A stretch of DNA of 17,236 bases, from contig WQVS01000015.1 of NCBI GenBank assembly GCA_009785705.1, forward strand, positions 1 to 17,236, in the 5' to 3' direction. The notes beneath the pieces were generated by a model, which was not told the DNA's origin, ran no database searches, and worked only from the letters and a program-made list of their open reading frames with translations. Below are positions 8,695 through 16,366 of this stretch, in pieces. The translations under genes were made by a program, and so were the position numbers. Source of the stretch: Coriobacteriia bacterium. GTDB taxonomy: Bacteria; Actinomycetota; Coriobacteriia; WRKU01; WQUG01. The first letter of the stretch is position 1. Every line of letters starts with the position of its first letter.

Positions 8695-8718
8695 GCTCAA
8701 ATATCTCACTATTTGAGC
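8695..8718 (-). promoter_or_regulatory. Perfect 9+6+9 palindrome in the accB leader, candidate operator or RNA hairpin
   Basis: On the minus strand GCTCAAATA, a six-base spacer GTGAGA, then TATTTGAGC; the arms are perfectly complementary. It lies about 20-40 bases after the likely start point of the 8742 promoter and about 17 bases before the accB Shine-Dalgarno. It could be a binding site for a dimeric repressor, placed where it would block transcription, or a 9-bp stem with a six-base loop in the mRNA. No U-run follows, so it is not a terminator. It does not match the FapR or FabT boxes I know. Confidence 0.7.
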
Positions 8719-8724
8719 TACCTC
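8705..8724 (-). repeat. GGTAG-N7-AGTG repeat copy 2
   Basis: Minus strand GAGGTAGCTCAAATAGTGAG. It overlaps the left arm and loop of the palindrome. Its GGTAG core lies 33 bases from the core of copy 3 and 65 bases from that of copy 1. Confidence 0.4.
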
Positions 8725-8741
8725 AGAATTGGACACTTCAA

Positions 8742-8750
8742 ATAATAGCA
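8742..8750 (-). promoter_or_regulatory. Extended -10 promoter for accB
   Basis: TGCTATTAT on the minus strand fits the extended -10 pattern TGnTATAAT with one mismatch in the hexamer. The -35 region 17 bases upstream (8765-8770, ACATCT) is poor, as is common with extended -10 promoters. Transcription would start near 8735, giving a leader of about 70 bases that contains the palindrome. Confidence 0.5.
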
Positions 8751-8762
8751 CGATTTGTGAGG

Positions 8763-8792
8763 ACAGATGTAGCACTTCATGACTACCTCTGT
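8763..8792 (-). promoter_or_regulatory. Imperfect dyad over the -35 region of the accB promoter
   Basis: Ten-base arms ACAGAGGTAG and CTACATCTGT (9 of 10 complementary) around a ten-base centre. It covers the weak -35 region and could bind a regulator there. It lies 32 bases after the lipA stop, but no T-run follows it, so it is a weak candidate for a lipA terminator. Confidence 0.45.
8773..8789 (-). repeat. GGTAG-N6-AGTG repeat copy 1
   Basis: Minus strand GAGGTAGTCATGAAGTG, inside the dyad upstream of the promoter. It shares GAGGTAG exactly with copy 2. Confidence 0.35.
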
Positions 8793-8824
8793 TCAGGAAA
8801 TTTTTCTAAAAGGAAAGAGTAGCC

Positions 8825-9715
8825 TCAGCTCAAGGCTTCGCTGGCATTGTAGGAGCTTCTCACCAAGGGGGCTGATGCCACGAAACCAAAACTTTTTTGT
8901 TGGGCTAGCTGCTTATATTCTTCGAAAACCTTTGGTTCTATGAAGGCTTGGACGGGATGGTGGTTTAGGCTAGGGGCTAGGTACTGTCCAATAGTTAACA
9001 ATTCGCAGTTCACTTTTCTTAGCTCATCGAAAAGTTCCAGCACTTCTTCTTTAGTCTCCCCTAGTCCCAACATGATTCCTGACTTTGTTTTTATATCGGG
9101 GTCTAGTCGCTTGATTTCTGCCAGCATCTCAAGTGAACCTTGATAGTCGGCTTGCGCACGCACCTGCGGGTAAAGCGCTGCCACTGTTTCCATGTTGTGA
9201 CTGATGACATCAGGTTTCGCCTGTACCACTACGCCTAAAGCCTCTTTGCTTCCCCCAAAATCAGGAATAAGAACCTCAATGGCAGTTCCTGGTGAGAACT
9301 CCTTGATAGCACGAATAGTTGCAGCGAAGTGTGCTGCTCCTCCATCCGGTAAGTCATCCCTTGTGACTGAGGTGATAACAACATACTGCAAAGCCAACTG
9401 TTTTACTGCTAAGGCAACATTGCCTGGTTCTGCTGCGTCAAGCTCTTTCGGCTTTGCTGTTCTAACATTACAAAAGCGGCAGTTGCGCGTACAGTCTGTG
9501 CCCATAATCATGAAGGTTGCTGTTTTTCGAGAAAAGCAATCTGAATAATTGGGGCAATTGGCCTCCTTGCATACCGTATTCAGACCCAGCTCTTTAAGTA
9601 AACCTTCAACTTCACTTTGCTCGGGACTTGACTTGCGTGAGATTCGCAGCCAGTCTGGCTTGCGCAGCCTATTATGTCCACTTTCGGTCTGTGTATTTGG
9701 CTTAATCGAAGACAC
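8825..9715 (-). CDS. lipA: Lipoyl synthase (radical SAM)
   Basis: Inserts two sulfur atoms into protein-bound octanoyl groups to make lipoyl cofactor. The sacrificial auxiliary cluster motif CX4CX5C is at Cys49, Cys54 and Cys60, the radical SAM motif CX3CX2C at Cys75, Cys79 and Cys82, and the family's closing Arg-Ser-Ser-Tyr at 286-289. At 296 residues it is complete. The start is GTG 9715, with an AGAGGAG site about ten bases upstream, inside the end of lplA; the 14-base overlap implies coupled translation. Its substrate is an octanoylated protein such as GcvH, which matches gcvT two genes upstream. No lipB or lipM gene is seen in this window to supply the octanoyl group, although the neighbouring ligase might. 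No clear terminator follows. Confidence 0.97.
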   Translation of the reverse strand: MSSIKPNTQTESGHNRLRKPDWLRISRKSSPEQSEVEGLLKELGLNTVCKEANCPNYSDCFSRKTATFMIMGTDCTRNCRFCNVRTAKPKELDAAEPGNVALAVKQLALQYVVITSVTRDDLPDGGAAHFAATIRAIKEFSPGTAIEVLIPDFGGSKEALGVVVQAKPDVISHNMETVAALYPQVRAQADYQGSLEMLAEIKRLDPDIKTKSGIMLGLGETKEEVLELFDELRKVNCELLTIGQYLAPSLNHHPVQAFIEPKVFEEYKQLAQQKSFGFVASAPLVRSSYNASEALS

Positions 9716-10730
9716 AGGATAGGAACTCCTCTGCTGTGATGCTTCCCAAATAGGGAGCCAGGTCTATCTTGCTCAAGACATCATCAAAAACCTCGCGCTG
9801 ATACGCCAGACCTAGCAATTGCTTTTCTAAGGCATCAACAGGAACAGTCCCTAGGAAATCTCCACGAATGGCACAATCAGCTACTGCGCCCCTTGTTACC
9901 TTCAAGAAAACTTCTACCTTGCCAGCAGGAAAACGCTTCGATACATGCAGGTCAAATTTTGGCGTCTTTCTATGTATCCAGTCTAGGTTTCCGTACTTTT
10001 CTTGATAGATGTGTCCGATTTGAACACCCTGCTCCTCACTAAGTTGATAGGGTGTCGCACCTGTCTTTGCAAGAAGCGTTGACTTGAATTGTTGGGCAAA
10101 CTCCTCCGTCGTATTGCCTAGCGACAGTTCTTGTGCGTCAGCATACTCCTTAACATTAAGCACGCGACTACGAATAGATTTAACTGCTTTTGTACGGAAC
10201 TTTTCATCGTCTACGCGCAATACTTCTGCCAATAGTCCTAGGTCCGCATCAAACAGCAGTGACCCGTGTGTACAAGACTTACCTGCATGCAGGTGTTGAG
10301 CCATCCCAGAAATCTTTTTCCCTGCCAACAAGATATCATTTCTTCCCTCAAGTTTTGCAGGGATTCTCATCTCTGAAAGCACCTCTATGAGCAACTCTGC
10401 GAACTGCGTACGCGCTTCTTTTTGGGGAAAGGCATCAATTGCCCCTGATTCATCTGTGTTTACAGGCAAAATCAAGCTAAGTAAAAAAGTTCCCGCATCA
10501 GTAAAGATTGCTCCCCCACCGCTGGGTCTGCGAACAATCGCTACATCCTTTTCAGTAGCGCGATTTTTGTCCACCTCAAGCTCTACAATCTGGTACTGAC
10601 CAATCATGACACAGGGCTTCGTTTGCCACAGCATGATTATAGGCTGAGTCAAGTCAGCATGATGCAGCAAATAATCTTCAACTGAAAAGTGATAGGCAGC
10701 ATCAAGGCTGCCACTTTCGAGATAAAGCAT
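9702..10730 (-). CDS. lplA: Lipoate-protein ligase A family
   Basis: Activates lipoate (or octanoate) with ATP and attaches it to a lipoyl-domain lysine, for example on GcvH. The 342 residues show RRPSGGGAI (67-75), the catalytic Lys139 in GKKISGMAQ, and THGSLLFDADL (154-164), followed by a C-terminal accessory domain (about 255-342) of the bacterial ligase type. That extra domain and the lysine motif favour a ligase over LipM, a related octanoyltransferase without the accessory domain. The usual HD after the SGGGA motif is TD here. ATG 10730 shares its A with the gcvT stop (TAATG), so the genes are coupled. Being next to lipA means the cell could both scavenge and synthesise lipoate, or this enzyme could provide the octanoyl-protein for LipA. 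Confidence 0.93.
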   Translation of the reverse strand: MLYLESGSLDAAYHFSVEDYLLHHADLTQPIIMLWQTKPCVMIGQYQIVELEVDKNRATEKDVAIVRRPSGGGAIFTDAGTFLLSLILPVNTDESGAIDAFPQKEARTQFAELLIEVLSEMRIPAKLEGRNDILLAGKKISGMAQHLHAGKSCTHGSLLFDADLGLLAEVLRVDDEKFRTKAVKSIRSRVLNVKEYADAQELSLGNTTEEFAQQFKSTLLAKTGATPYQLSEEQGVQIGHIYQEKYGNLDWIHRKTPKFDLHVSKRFPAGKVEVFLKVTRGAVADCAIRGDFLGTVPVDALEKQLLGLAYQREVFDDVLSKIDLAPYLGSITAEEFLSCVFD

Positions 10731-11866
10731 TAGTCCTTCTTGTAGAAAGGTGGCTTTACGACCTCTGCTTCTGCCTTGCGCTTACGAATGCCAATCTCTA
10801 GTTTTGTCCCTTCGCTAGCAAGTCTCTTTGGTACATAGGCAGTAGCTATTCCCACTCCCAATGATGGGGAGTGTGAGCCACTGGCAACAACACCTACCTG
10901 CTTCTCGCCATCTAGCACAGGATAGCCTGCTCTGGGGATTCCGCCCGTGATTTTCAGGTAGACTAACTTTTCTTTGCAACCTTCTTCACGTGCCTTTGCT
11001 ACGGCCTCTGCCCCTATATAGTCAGTTTTTACCTTTGGGCATACCCAACCCAGTCCAGCCTCAATGGGATTACGGCTGCGGTCCATGTCGTTGCCGTAAA
11101 GGTGATAACCCATCTCTAGACGCAAGGTATCACGTGCACCTAATCCTACAGGGGTCACGTTCTCGAAAGACATAAGAGCACGCCAAACAGCTACGGCATC
11201 ATCTTTGTGCATAATAAGCTCTACACCATCTTCGCCGGTGTAACCTGTGCGAGCAACAAGCATATGTGCCCCACCAATCATGGTCAACGGTGCTAGATAG
11301 AAACGCTTTGGCGGAGTCCAGTCCTCAACATTGTCCTCTTCAAACTCTTCAACTTCTGCCAGTTCTGCGATAACAGCCAGAGCCTCTGGACCCTGCACAG
11401 CTATGAGAGCTGTGCGCTCTGACTCGTCAAATATTTCAACGTCCTTTGGGCAATGCTTCCTAAGCCAATCAAGGTCAGTCACTGCATTGCTGGCATTCAC
11501 TATTAGCATAAATTCTGCGCCCGTATTATAGACAATGAGATCATCAATAATATGACCTCCCTTGTCTAGCATTAGACTATATTGGGCAGCACCAACATCT
11601 TCGATTTTATCAAGGTCATTGGTCAGCATTTTTTGCAAGAACTGCCATGCCCCTTCGCCGCGCACTCTTAAGGTTGCCATATGAGACACGTCGAAAATAC
11701 CAACTGATTCGCGTGTCGCCAAATGCTCATCAACAATACCTTGGTATTGCAAGGGCATATCGAAACCAGCGAAAGAAGCCATTGTCGCCCCCAAAGAAAG
11801 GTGCTCCTCATGCAGAGGGGTCTTGCTTATTTCAGCTACGCTGTTCTTATCTTTGTCTTTGCTCAT
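10730..11866 (-). CDS. gcvT: Aminomethyltransferase, glycine cleavage system T protein
   Basis: Transfers the methylene unit from the aminomethyl-lipoyl arm of GcvH to tetrahydrofolate and releases ammonia. The 378 residues fit the family. Visible marks are the N-terminal HLSLGATMASFAGFDMPLQY region (22-41), FDVSHM (58-63), the GGHIIDDLIVY stretch holding the catalytic Asp (103-113), a GYTGEDGVEL motif in the middle, and a KPPFYKK end. ATG 11866 has AAAGG about nine bases upstream. gcvH and gcvP are not in the window, so the system is split or lies elsewhere. It heads the gcvT-lplA-lipA group, whose last two members make the lipoyl cofactor GcvH needs. It follows the carboxypeptidase gene by 28 bases with no terminator, so it may be in the same transcript. 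Confidence 0.96.
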   Translation of the reverse strand: MSKDKDKNSVAEISKTPLHEEHLSLGATMASFAGFDMPLQYQGIVDEHLATRESVGIFDVSHMATLRVRGEGAWQFLQKMLTNDLDKIEDVGAAQYSLMLDKGGHIIDDLIVYNTGAEFMLIVNASNAVTDLDWLRKHCPKDVEIFDESERTALIAVQGPEALAVIAELAEVEEFEEDNVEDWTPPKRFYLAPLTMIGGAHMLVARTGYTGEDGVELIMHKDDAVAVWRALMSFENVTPVGLGARDTLRLEMGYHLYGNDMDRSRNPIEAGLGWVCPKVKTDYIGAEAVAKAREEGCKEKLVYLKITGGIPRAGYPVLDGEKQVGVVASGSHSPSLGVGIATAYVPKRLASEGTKLEIGIRKRKAEAEVVKPPFYKKD

Positions 11867-11894
11867 TTAAGCTACCTTTCAAATAAGAGGGAAA

Positions 11895-13106
11895 CTAGTC
11901 TGACCCGCCTCTTAAGGCAATGACGACATTATAGTACCACTGCACTAAGAAAAAGGGGTTATTTACATCTTCGGTTGCCACAAGGGGAACACGGGCAACA
12001 AGTCTACCACGCTGCGTAAAGGAAATATGTCCCAACATATCCCCTCTGCGCACAGGGGACCGCGTACTGTTGATCTCTATACTCTGTTCTATTGGTCCTG
12101 CAACATCAAGTACATGCAGTGAAACATCTTCGCTAACAGCAGCCTGTACCGTTCTATCAGGAAAATTGCTTACCTGTGCCCTACCTTTAACGGCATTCTT
12201 TATTGCAAGGTCTTGTGTTCGATAGTGAGTAAAGCCAAAGTCCAGCAAGTGACGTGCATCAAAGAAGCGGTCGACGTCGGCACGTGCACCCAAGACAACA
12301 GCAATCAACTCTAAACCCAATTCATCCCTTTGCGCTGACATGGCAAGGCTATGTCCTGCACCGCTGGTAAATCCCGTTTTAACTCCTGTTGCGCCTTCAT
12401 AAGATTGCAGTAAGATATTGGTATTTACCCACTCCTGGCTTCCTCTGCCGATTTCAAAGTTCAGCTCTGCAGTTCCGACAACTTCGCGAATCTCTGGGAT
12501 TGAGAGGGCAAACCGTGACAGGGTTGCGATATCACGTGCTGTAGAAAATTGACCTTGCTGGTCAATGCCTGAAGCATTTCTAAATTGGGTATCATTCATT
12601 CCTAGTTGTTCTGCACGTTCATTCATCATCTCTGCAAAACTAGGTACATCTCCCGCAATTTCAACTGCTACAGCATGGGCTGCATCATTTCCTGAAACTA
12701 TAAGAAGTGCCTGGATCAGTTGTTCACGAGTAAGAACGTCACCTTCCCTTAAATGTGCTCTGGATTCAGCAGGACCAATGGGCATGGCTGGCATAACAAA
12801 CTCTTCATCGCTGTCCATATTCTCCACAACGAGAATCGCAGTCATAATCTTTGATATTGATGCGGGAGGTCGTCTTTCGTCTAGATTGCGCGACCAAAGA
12901 ATGCGACCATCACCGTCAACCAAGGCACCTGCTGCCATCGTAACGTCTGGCATGATTTCATGCTGAATATCAAACTCAGTCCAGCTTGCTCCATCTAATT
13001 GATCTGTATCACGAACACTAGCAGAAACTACAGGAGGTATTGCCGCTGACGTAAACAGCGCAAGAACAATCACAAAAATTGCTATGGATCGCCTGAAGAA
13101 TTGCAT
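11895..13106 (-). CDS. D-alanyl-D-alanine carboxypeptidase, DacA/DacF family
   Basis: Exported serine peptidase that trims the terminal D-Ala of peptidoglycan stem peptides. From ATG 13106 the protein has 403 residues: a basic N-terminus, a hydrophobic signal (about 6-28), then the penicillin-binding motifs Ser83-x-x-Lys86, Ser138-Gly-Asn140 and Lys243-Thr-Gly245, then a PBP5-type C-terminal beta domain and a last amphipathic stretch likely to hold it at the membrane. The frame extends 37 codons further to a TTG, but that would overlap the ACT gene by 85 bases and put a basic, non-signal sequence ahead of the export signal. ATG 13106 lies 26 bases after the ACT stop with GAAGG upstream and is preferred. 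Gene position among pgsA and vanW fits an envelope role. Confidence 0.95.
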   Translation of the reverse strand: MQFFRRSIAIFVIVLALFTSAAIPPVVSASVRDTDQLDGASWTEFDIQHEIMPDVTMAAGALVDGDGRILWSRNLDERRPPASISKIMTAILVVENMDSDEEFVMPAMPIGPAESRAHLREGDVLTREQLIQALLIVSGNDAAHAVAVEIAGDVPSFAEMMNERAEQLGMNDTQFRNASGIDQQGQFSTARDIATLSRFALSIPEIREVVGTAELNFEIGRGSQEWVNTNILLQSYEGATGVKTGFTSGAGHSLAMSAQRDELGLELIAVVLGARADVDRFFDARHLLDFGFTHYRTQDLAIKNAVKGRAQVSNFPDRTVQAAVSEDVSLHVLDVAGPIEQSIEINSTRSPVRRGDMLGHISFTQRGRLVARVPLVATEDVNNPFFLVQWYYNVVIALRGGSD

Positions 13107-13132
13107 ATATCTGAATACCTTCTCGTCGTAAA

Positions 13133-13555
13133 CTAATCGTGAAAGACGCTGTCGCCCAGTACCGTAAATCCGGCGTCTTCTATAATCTGAACTGCATGGG
13201 GAGTTTTGAAGCGACAAAAACTAATAGCCTGTTTACTCGAAGGATCAACAATGCAATAGGCATAGCTTATATCAATATCAGCCTGAGCAATAACATCAAA
13301 AAGCTTACTTAAGGCGCCAGGTGCATCAGGAATGGCAACAGCCACAACGTCTGTAGTGGCCACAGAAAAGTCCGCTTCCTTAAGTATCCCTAGGGCATAT
13401 TCAGTCTTGTCACAAATAATGCGCACAACACCAAAGTCGCCCTCTTTTGAAAGGAAGAGCGCATGCATATTTATAGCATGCTCACCCAGCACACCCGTAA
13501 GCTGATTAAGGCGGCCTGGAGCATCTTCTAAGAATACTGAAAGTTGTTGTGCCAT
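13133..13555 (-). CDS. Tandem ACT-domain protein
   Basis: The 140 residues are two ACT domains (about 1-66 and 68-137) and nothing else. The first opens with SVFLEDAPGRLNQLTGVL and the second with VAIPDAPGALSKLFDVI; both have the D-x-P-G-x-L loop that binds small amino acids in this family. There is no enzyme domain, so it is probably a free-standing amino-acid sensor or a regulatory partner of an unknown enzyme. The start is clear: GGGGAGG five bases before ATG 13555. It sits 19 bases after the VanW gene and 26 bases before the carboxypeptidase, in the middle of an envelope group, which gives no direct clue to its target. Function unknown. Confidence 0.88.
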   Translation of the reverse strand: MAQQLSVFLEDAPGRLNQLTGVLGEHAINMHALFLSKEGDFGVVRIICDKTEYALGILKEADFSVATTDVVAVAIPDAPGALSKLFDVIAQADIDISYAYCIVDPSSKQAISFCRFKTPHAVQIIEDAGFTVLGDSVFHD

Positions 13556-13574
13556 CTAGGCCTCCCCAATTGTT

Positions 13575-15617
13575 TTAGTCATTGCTGCTGGCAGGTGGTT
13601 TTGTGCCTACCCGCACAATCGCATCTACTGTTCTATAGTTACTGGTAAAGGTTTGTTCCCTAACTATCCTATCGCCATCACGCACTGTATAGTACACATT
13701 GACTGTGCCACCACGTTGCCCAGCGCGCTCTACTTCACGTTCTCCCCTAGGAATAGTGTTATCACGAACCTCAGAAGTACTAAAATTTTGGCGGCTAAAA
13801 GTTCCCGTTCTAATATCTACATCATATCCTGGATCTGTTCCAAAGAAGGAAATCGTCACAGAAGAATTAGTCGAAGAGGTTGAGATTAACACGTAACTGT
13901 CTAAAGTGTTCCTAAAGCGGAAATCGGGACCTTGAGCAGCAATGGCAGCATCTCTACCCGGTTCGTAAGAACTCAAAAATACCGAGTGATTAATGCGTTG
14001 TGTTATCTGGAAGCCAGATTTCATAGCTGCGTTAAACATGGTGGTTGAGACCTGACAGATTCCACCTCCGACAGCAGTAGACATTTCACCCTGTACAATA
14101 ACGCCTGCGGCCTGGAATCCATCAGCTGCGGTGCGGTAGCCTGTTGCACCGTTAATAGAGAATTCTTCACCAGGGGCAACTAAAATCCCATCAAGCATAC
14201 GTGCCATAAGTTGAATGTTGTGTAGTCGCGGAGCATTACCCAAGCTAAAGTTTGTAGTAAAGCTTCCTACCTGCTCACGAATGCCCATTCCCTCAGCATC
14301 TTCTGTGCTGCGACGAGGAGCAATATCTCTCATAGTGACTTCGACAGTACGTGCATCTTCATCCTGATTTAGAAGTACCTCTGTCAAATCGAGCGCAAGT
14401 TGCTCTGCGTCAACACCAGAACCTATCCGTGACGGTCGAATACTCACATCATCACCATCGACAACAAATTGAGCATTTCTGGGAGAACTGCCAACATCTG
14501 CCCCTAATCGGCCGATAATTCGCTCGCTCACTTCTTCAGTCGATATAAGAATTTCTAGACTGTGCTCCGCAGCAGATATGGACTCTGCCGAAGAAAGTAC
14601 AATATCTTCTTCATCTATCCTGTCACTACGTCTAAATTCAAGAAGTCCCGCAAGGGCATCAGAATCAAAAGTCCAACTTTGGTCATCATAGTTAACATCA
14701 AGCGACAACGCTGTTGCCTCTTTAGCAATGTCTGCAACACGCTGAGCTTCCTCGTTATCAATGTAGCGAGGATAGACCTCCATGGGCAACAACAAGTCAC
14801 TGTCTTGCGCAAGGACAGCATCTGCCATAAGGGCAAGCAGTTGCTGTTCATCTACAACAAGGCCATCACTTCCTACATCAATATAGAAACCATCTTCTTC
14901 TCGGACGACCTTTGAGTCGACTGGTTCAACATTGACCATTTCGCGAATAGGCTCAAATGTTTCTGTAGCCAAATCTTCGTTAGTCGAAAATTCTAAATTG
15001 AAACGATGGGCCTCAAAGTAACTCATGAAACGATCTTGCAAGGCATCAAAGATGTTTCCCTGGCGACCAAAGTCATATGCTTGTGCAACCGCTTTAGTAG
15101 TATCAAAGCTCAGTTCGATATCTTCAGGCAATAAGGCCCAACTGTAAGGATTCTCTTCACCATTTTCGTCAGAGGCCTCTGTGCTTGCACTATCCTCTGT
15201 AGCAGATTCTTCTGCATCAACATCATCATCCTCAGAATCAGGTTCAAAAGTGATGACTATCGGAATCTCGGCATAGCTAGCTAGCCTGTCATCCAGATAA
15301 GCCTGTGCGTCCTCAGGGGTTTTGCCACCGACTTCTATATTGGATACTACAACATTACGATGTATTTTTCCCCAGCTTGAAAGATACTCAAAGGCAAGCA
15401 CTCCACCCAACAGTAAGGCCAAAACTGTAAGAGGTATGGCAAGGCGCAGGAACCTCTTGCGGCGCAGTTTCTTCGCCTTCTCTTTCTGAATCATTTCTTT
15501 TCTTTTTAGCGCTGCAGATTTCTTGCCTTGAGCATTCTGATTAAGCTGCTCATTGACATCATCATGTCGCACATCATCCAGCACGCGCTTTAAAAGCTCT
15601 TTATCGCTAAGCTTCAT
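13575..15617 (-). CDS. VanW-family wall-associated protein with G5-like tail
   Basis: Membrane-anchored extracellular protein, probably bound to peptidoglycan; the activity of VanW proteins is not established. From ATG 15617 it has 680 residues: a charged, Lys-rich cytoplasmic part (1-56), one membrane segment (about 57-78), two peptidoglycan-binding-4-like regions (about 90-280 and 300-435), the VanW domain (about 455-590, with GGGICQVSTT at 517-526), and a G5-like tail (about 600-675). The first binding region is interrupted by a strongly acidic Asp/Glu/Ser/Thr stretch (about 126-156), likely a flexible surface loop. A GTG at 15647 could add ten residues, but the ATG has AGGAAG about ten bases upstream. 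The start overlaps the end of pgsA by 11 bases. Confidence 0.93.
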   Translation of the reverse strand: MKLSDKELLKRVLDDVRHDDVNEQLNQNAQGKKSAALKRKEMIQKEKAKKLRRKRFLRLAIPLTVLALLLGGVLAFEYLSSWGKIHRNVVVSNIEVGGKTPEDAQAYLDDRLASYAEIPIVITFEPDSEDDDVDAEESATEDSASTEASDENGEENPYSWALLPEDIELSFDTTKAVAQAYDFGRQGNIFDALQDRFMSYFEAHRFNLEFSTNEDLATETFEPIREMVNVEPVDSKVVREEDGFYIDVGSDGLVVDEQQLLALMADAVLAQDSDLLLPMEVYPRYIDNEEAQRVADIAKEATALSLDVNYDDQSWTFDSDALAGLLEFRRSDRIDEEDIVLSSAESISAAEHSLEILISTEEVSERIIGRLGADVGSSPRNAQFVVDGDDVSIRPSRIGSGVDAEQLALDLTEVLLNQDEDARTVEVTMRDIAPRRSTEDAEGMGIREQVGSFTTNFSLGNAPRLHNIQLMARMLDGILVAPGEEFSINGATGYRTAADGFQAAGVIVQGEMSTAVGGGICQVSTTMFNAAMKSGFQITQRINHSVFLSSYEPGRDAAIAAQGPDFRFRNTLDSYVLISTSSTNSSVTISFFGTDPGYDVDIRTGTFSRQNFSTSEVRDNTIPRGEREVERAGQRGGTVNVYYTVRDGDRIVREQTFTSNYRTVDAIVRVGTKPPASSND

Positions 15618-16347
15618 TGCAAGATTCTTCCTGTCGCATTTTTGCACTTCGTATCAGTTGAATGCCATCATACACGTAAGCTATCAAGGTCATAAATGAG
15701 AACAATAGACCTAAGTAAATAAGCCAAATCCACACAAAATAAGGGTCTGCGGAAAATCCAGGAAACGCAGTGGAGTCTGTCCACCCTAAACCGGCAGGTA
15801 TAGTCCCAATGCCCAATATTAAACCTGCAAAACCCGTCAACAACAAGGTTGTCGTAATCTTTCCAATATTGCGAATTCTAATCTCTACTTCCGTTATCTT
15901 GCGCACAATCGCTAGTCCTGAGAGCAAGAAAAAATCCCTAAAGATGGCAAATATCAAAATCCAAATGGGTAGCTCACCTATGACAAAGAGGGCAAGTACC
16001 CCACATCCTAGTAGAAGTCTGTCGACCAGAGGATCGATTGCCTTACCAAATTCGGTTACAGTATTAGTCTTCCTTGCAATATAGCCATCAACGAAATCAG
16101 TAAGTCCTGCTAGAGCAAAGAGCGAAAAGGCTAATAGATTATTTCCTTCGTTGATAATGAGAACAAAGACCAAAGGAACCAAAAGTAGACGTAAGAAGGT
16201 TATAACATTAGGAATCGTCAGTATGCGCTCAGGCTTAATTTGACCCTTATCAGCGGGGCTCTTAGCAACTACTGCCTCATCCTGCTTGTCAGAATGATTT
16301 GTAGGCTTATCTTCATTATGGAGCGCAGAAAATACCATGGTAGTCAT
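15607..16347 (-). CDS. pgsA: CDP-alcohol phosphatidyltransferase, phosphatidylglycerophosphate synthase type
   Basis: Membrane enzyme that joins CDP-diacylglycerol to an alcohol, most likely glycerol 3-phosphate on the way to phosphatidylglycerol. The full family motif is present: Asp84-x2-Asp87-Gly88-x2-Ala91-Arg92-x8-Gly101-x3-Asp105-x3-Asp109, whose Asp residues bind the metals. About six hydrophobic segments run between residues 47 and 235. The 246 residues exceed the usual 180-200 because of a polar N-terminal extension (about 1-42) before the first membrane segment. ATG 16347 lacks a clear ribosome binding site, and ATG 16338 is an alternative three codons in. It follows the ABC gene by 19 bases. 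The substrate alcohol is inferred from family resemblance, not from a residue that settles it. Confidence 0.9.
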   Translation of the reverse strand: MTTMVFSALHNEDKPTNHSDKQDEAVVAKSPADKGQIKPERILTIPNVITFLRLLLVPLVFVLIINEGNNLLAFSLFALAGLTDFVDGYIARKTNTVTEFGKAIDPLVDRLLLGCGVLALFVIGELPIWILIFAIFRDFFLLSGLAIVRKITEVEIRIRNIGKITTTLLLTGFAGLILGIGTIPAGLGWTDSTAFPGFSADPYFVWIWLIYLGLLFSFMTLIAYVYDGIQLIRSAKMRQEESCNEA

Positions 16348-16366
16348 GATAGCGAACTGCGGCTAA

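Noticed and set aside
8763..8792. Intrinsic terminator of lipA
   Set aside because: The dyad is followed by CCTCACAAAT on the minus strand, not a T-run, and it overlaps the accB promoter region; a regulatory role is more likely.
12565..12966. Plus-strand open frame of 133 codons
   Set aside because: It is antisense to the carboxypeptidase active-site region; the minus-strand frame has SxxK, SxN and KTG.
13107..13217. Longer carboxypeptidase start at TTG 13217
   Set aside because: It would overlap the ACT gene by 85 bases and place a basic, non-signal sequence before the export signal; ATG 13106 has a ribosome site and clean spacing.
14562..14915. Plus-strand frame (117 codons) and a minus-strand frame at 14615-14851
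   Set aside because: Both are other-frame shadows of the VanW gene, which reads through without interruption.
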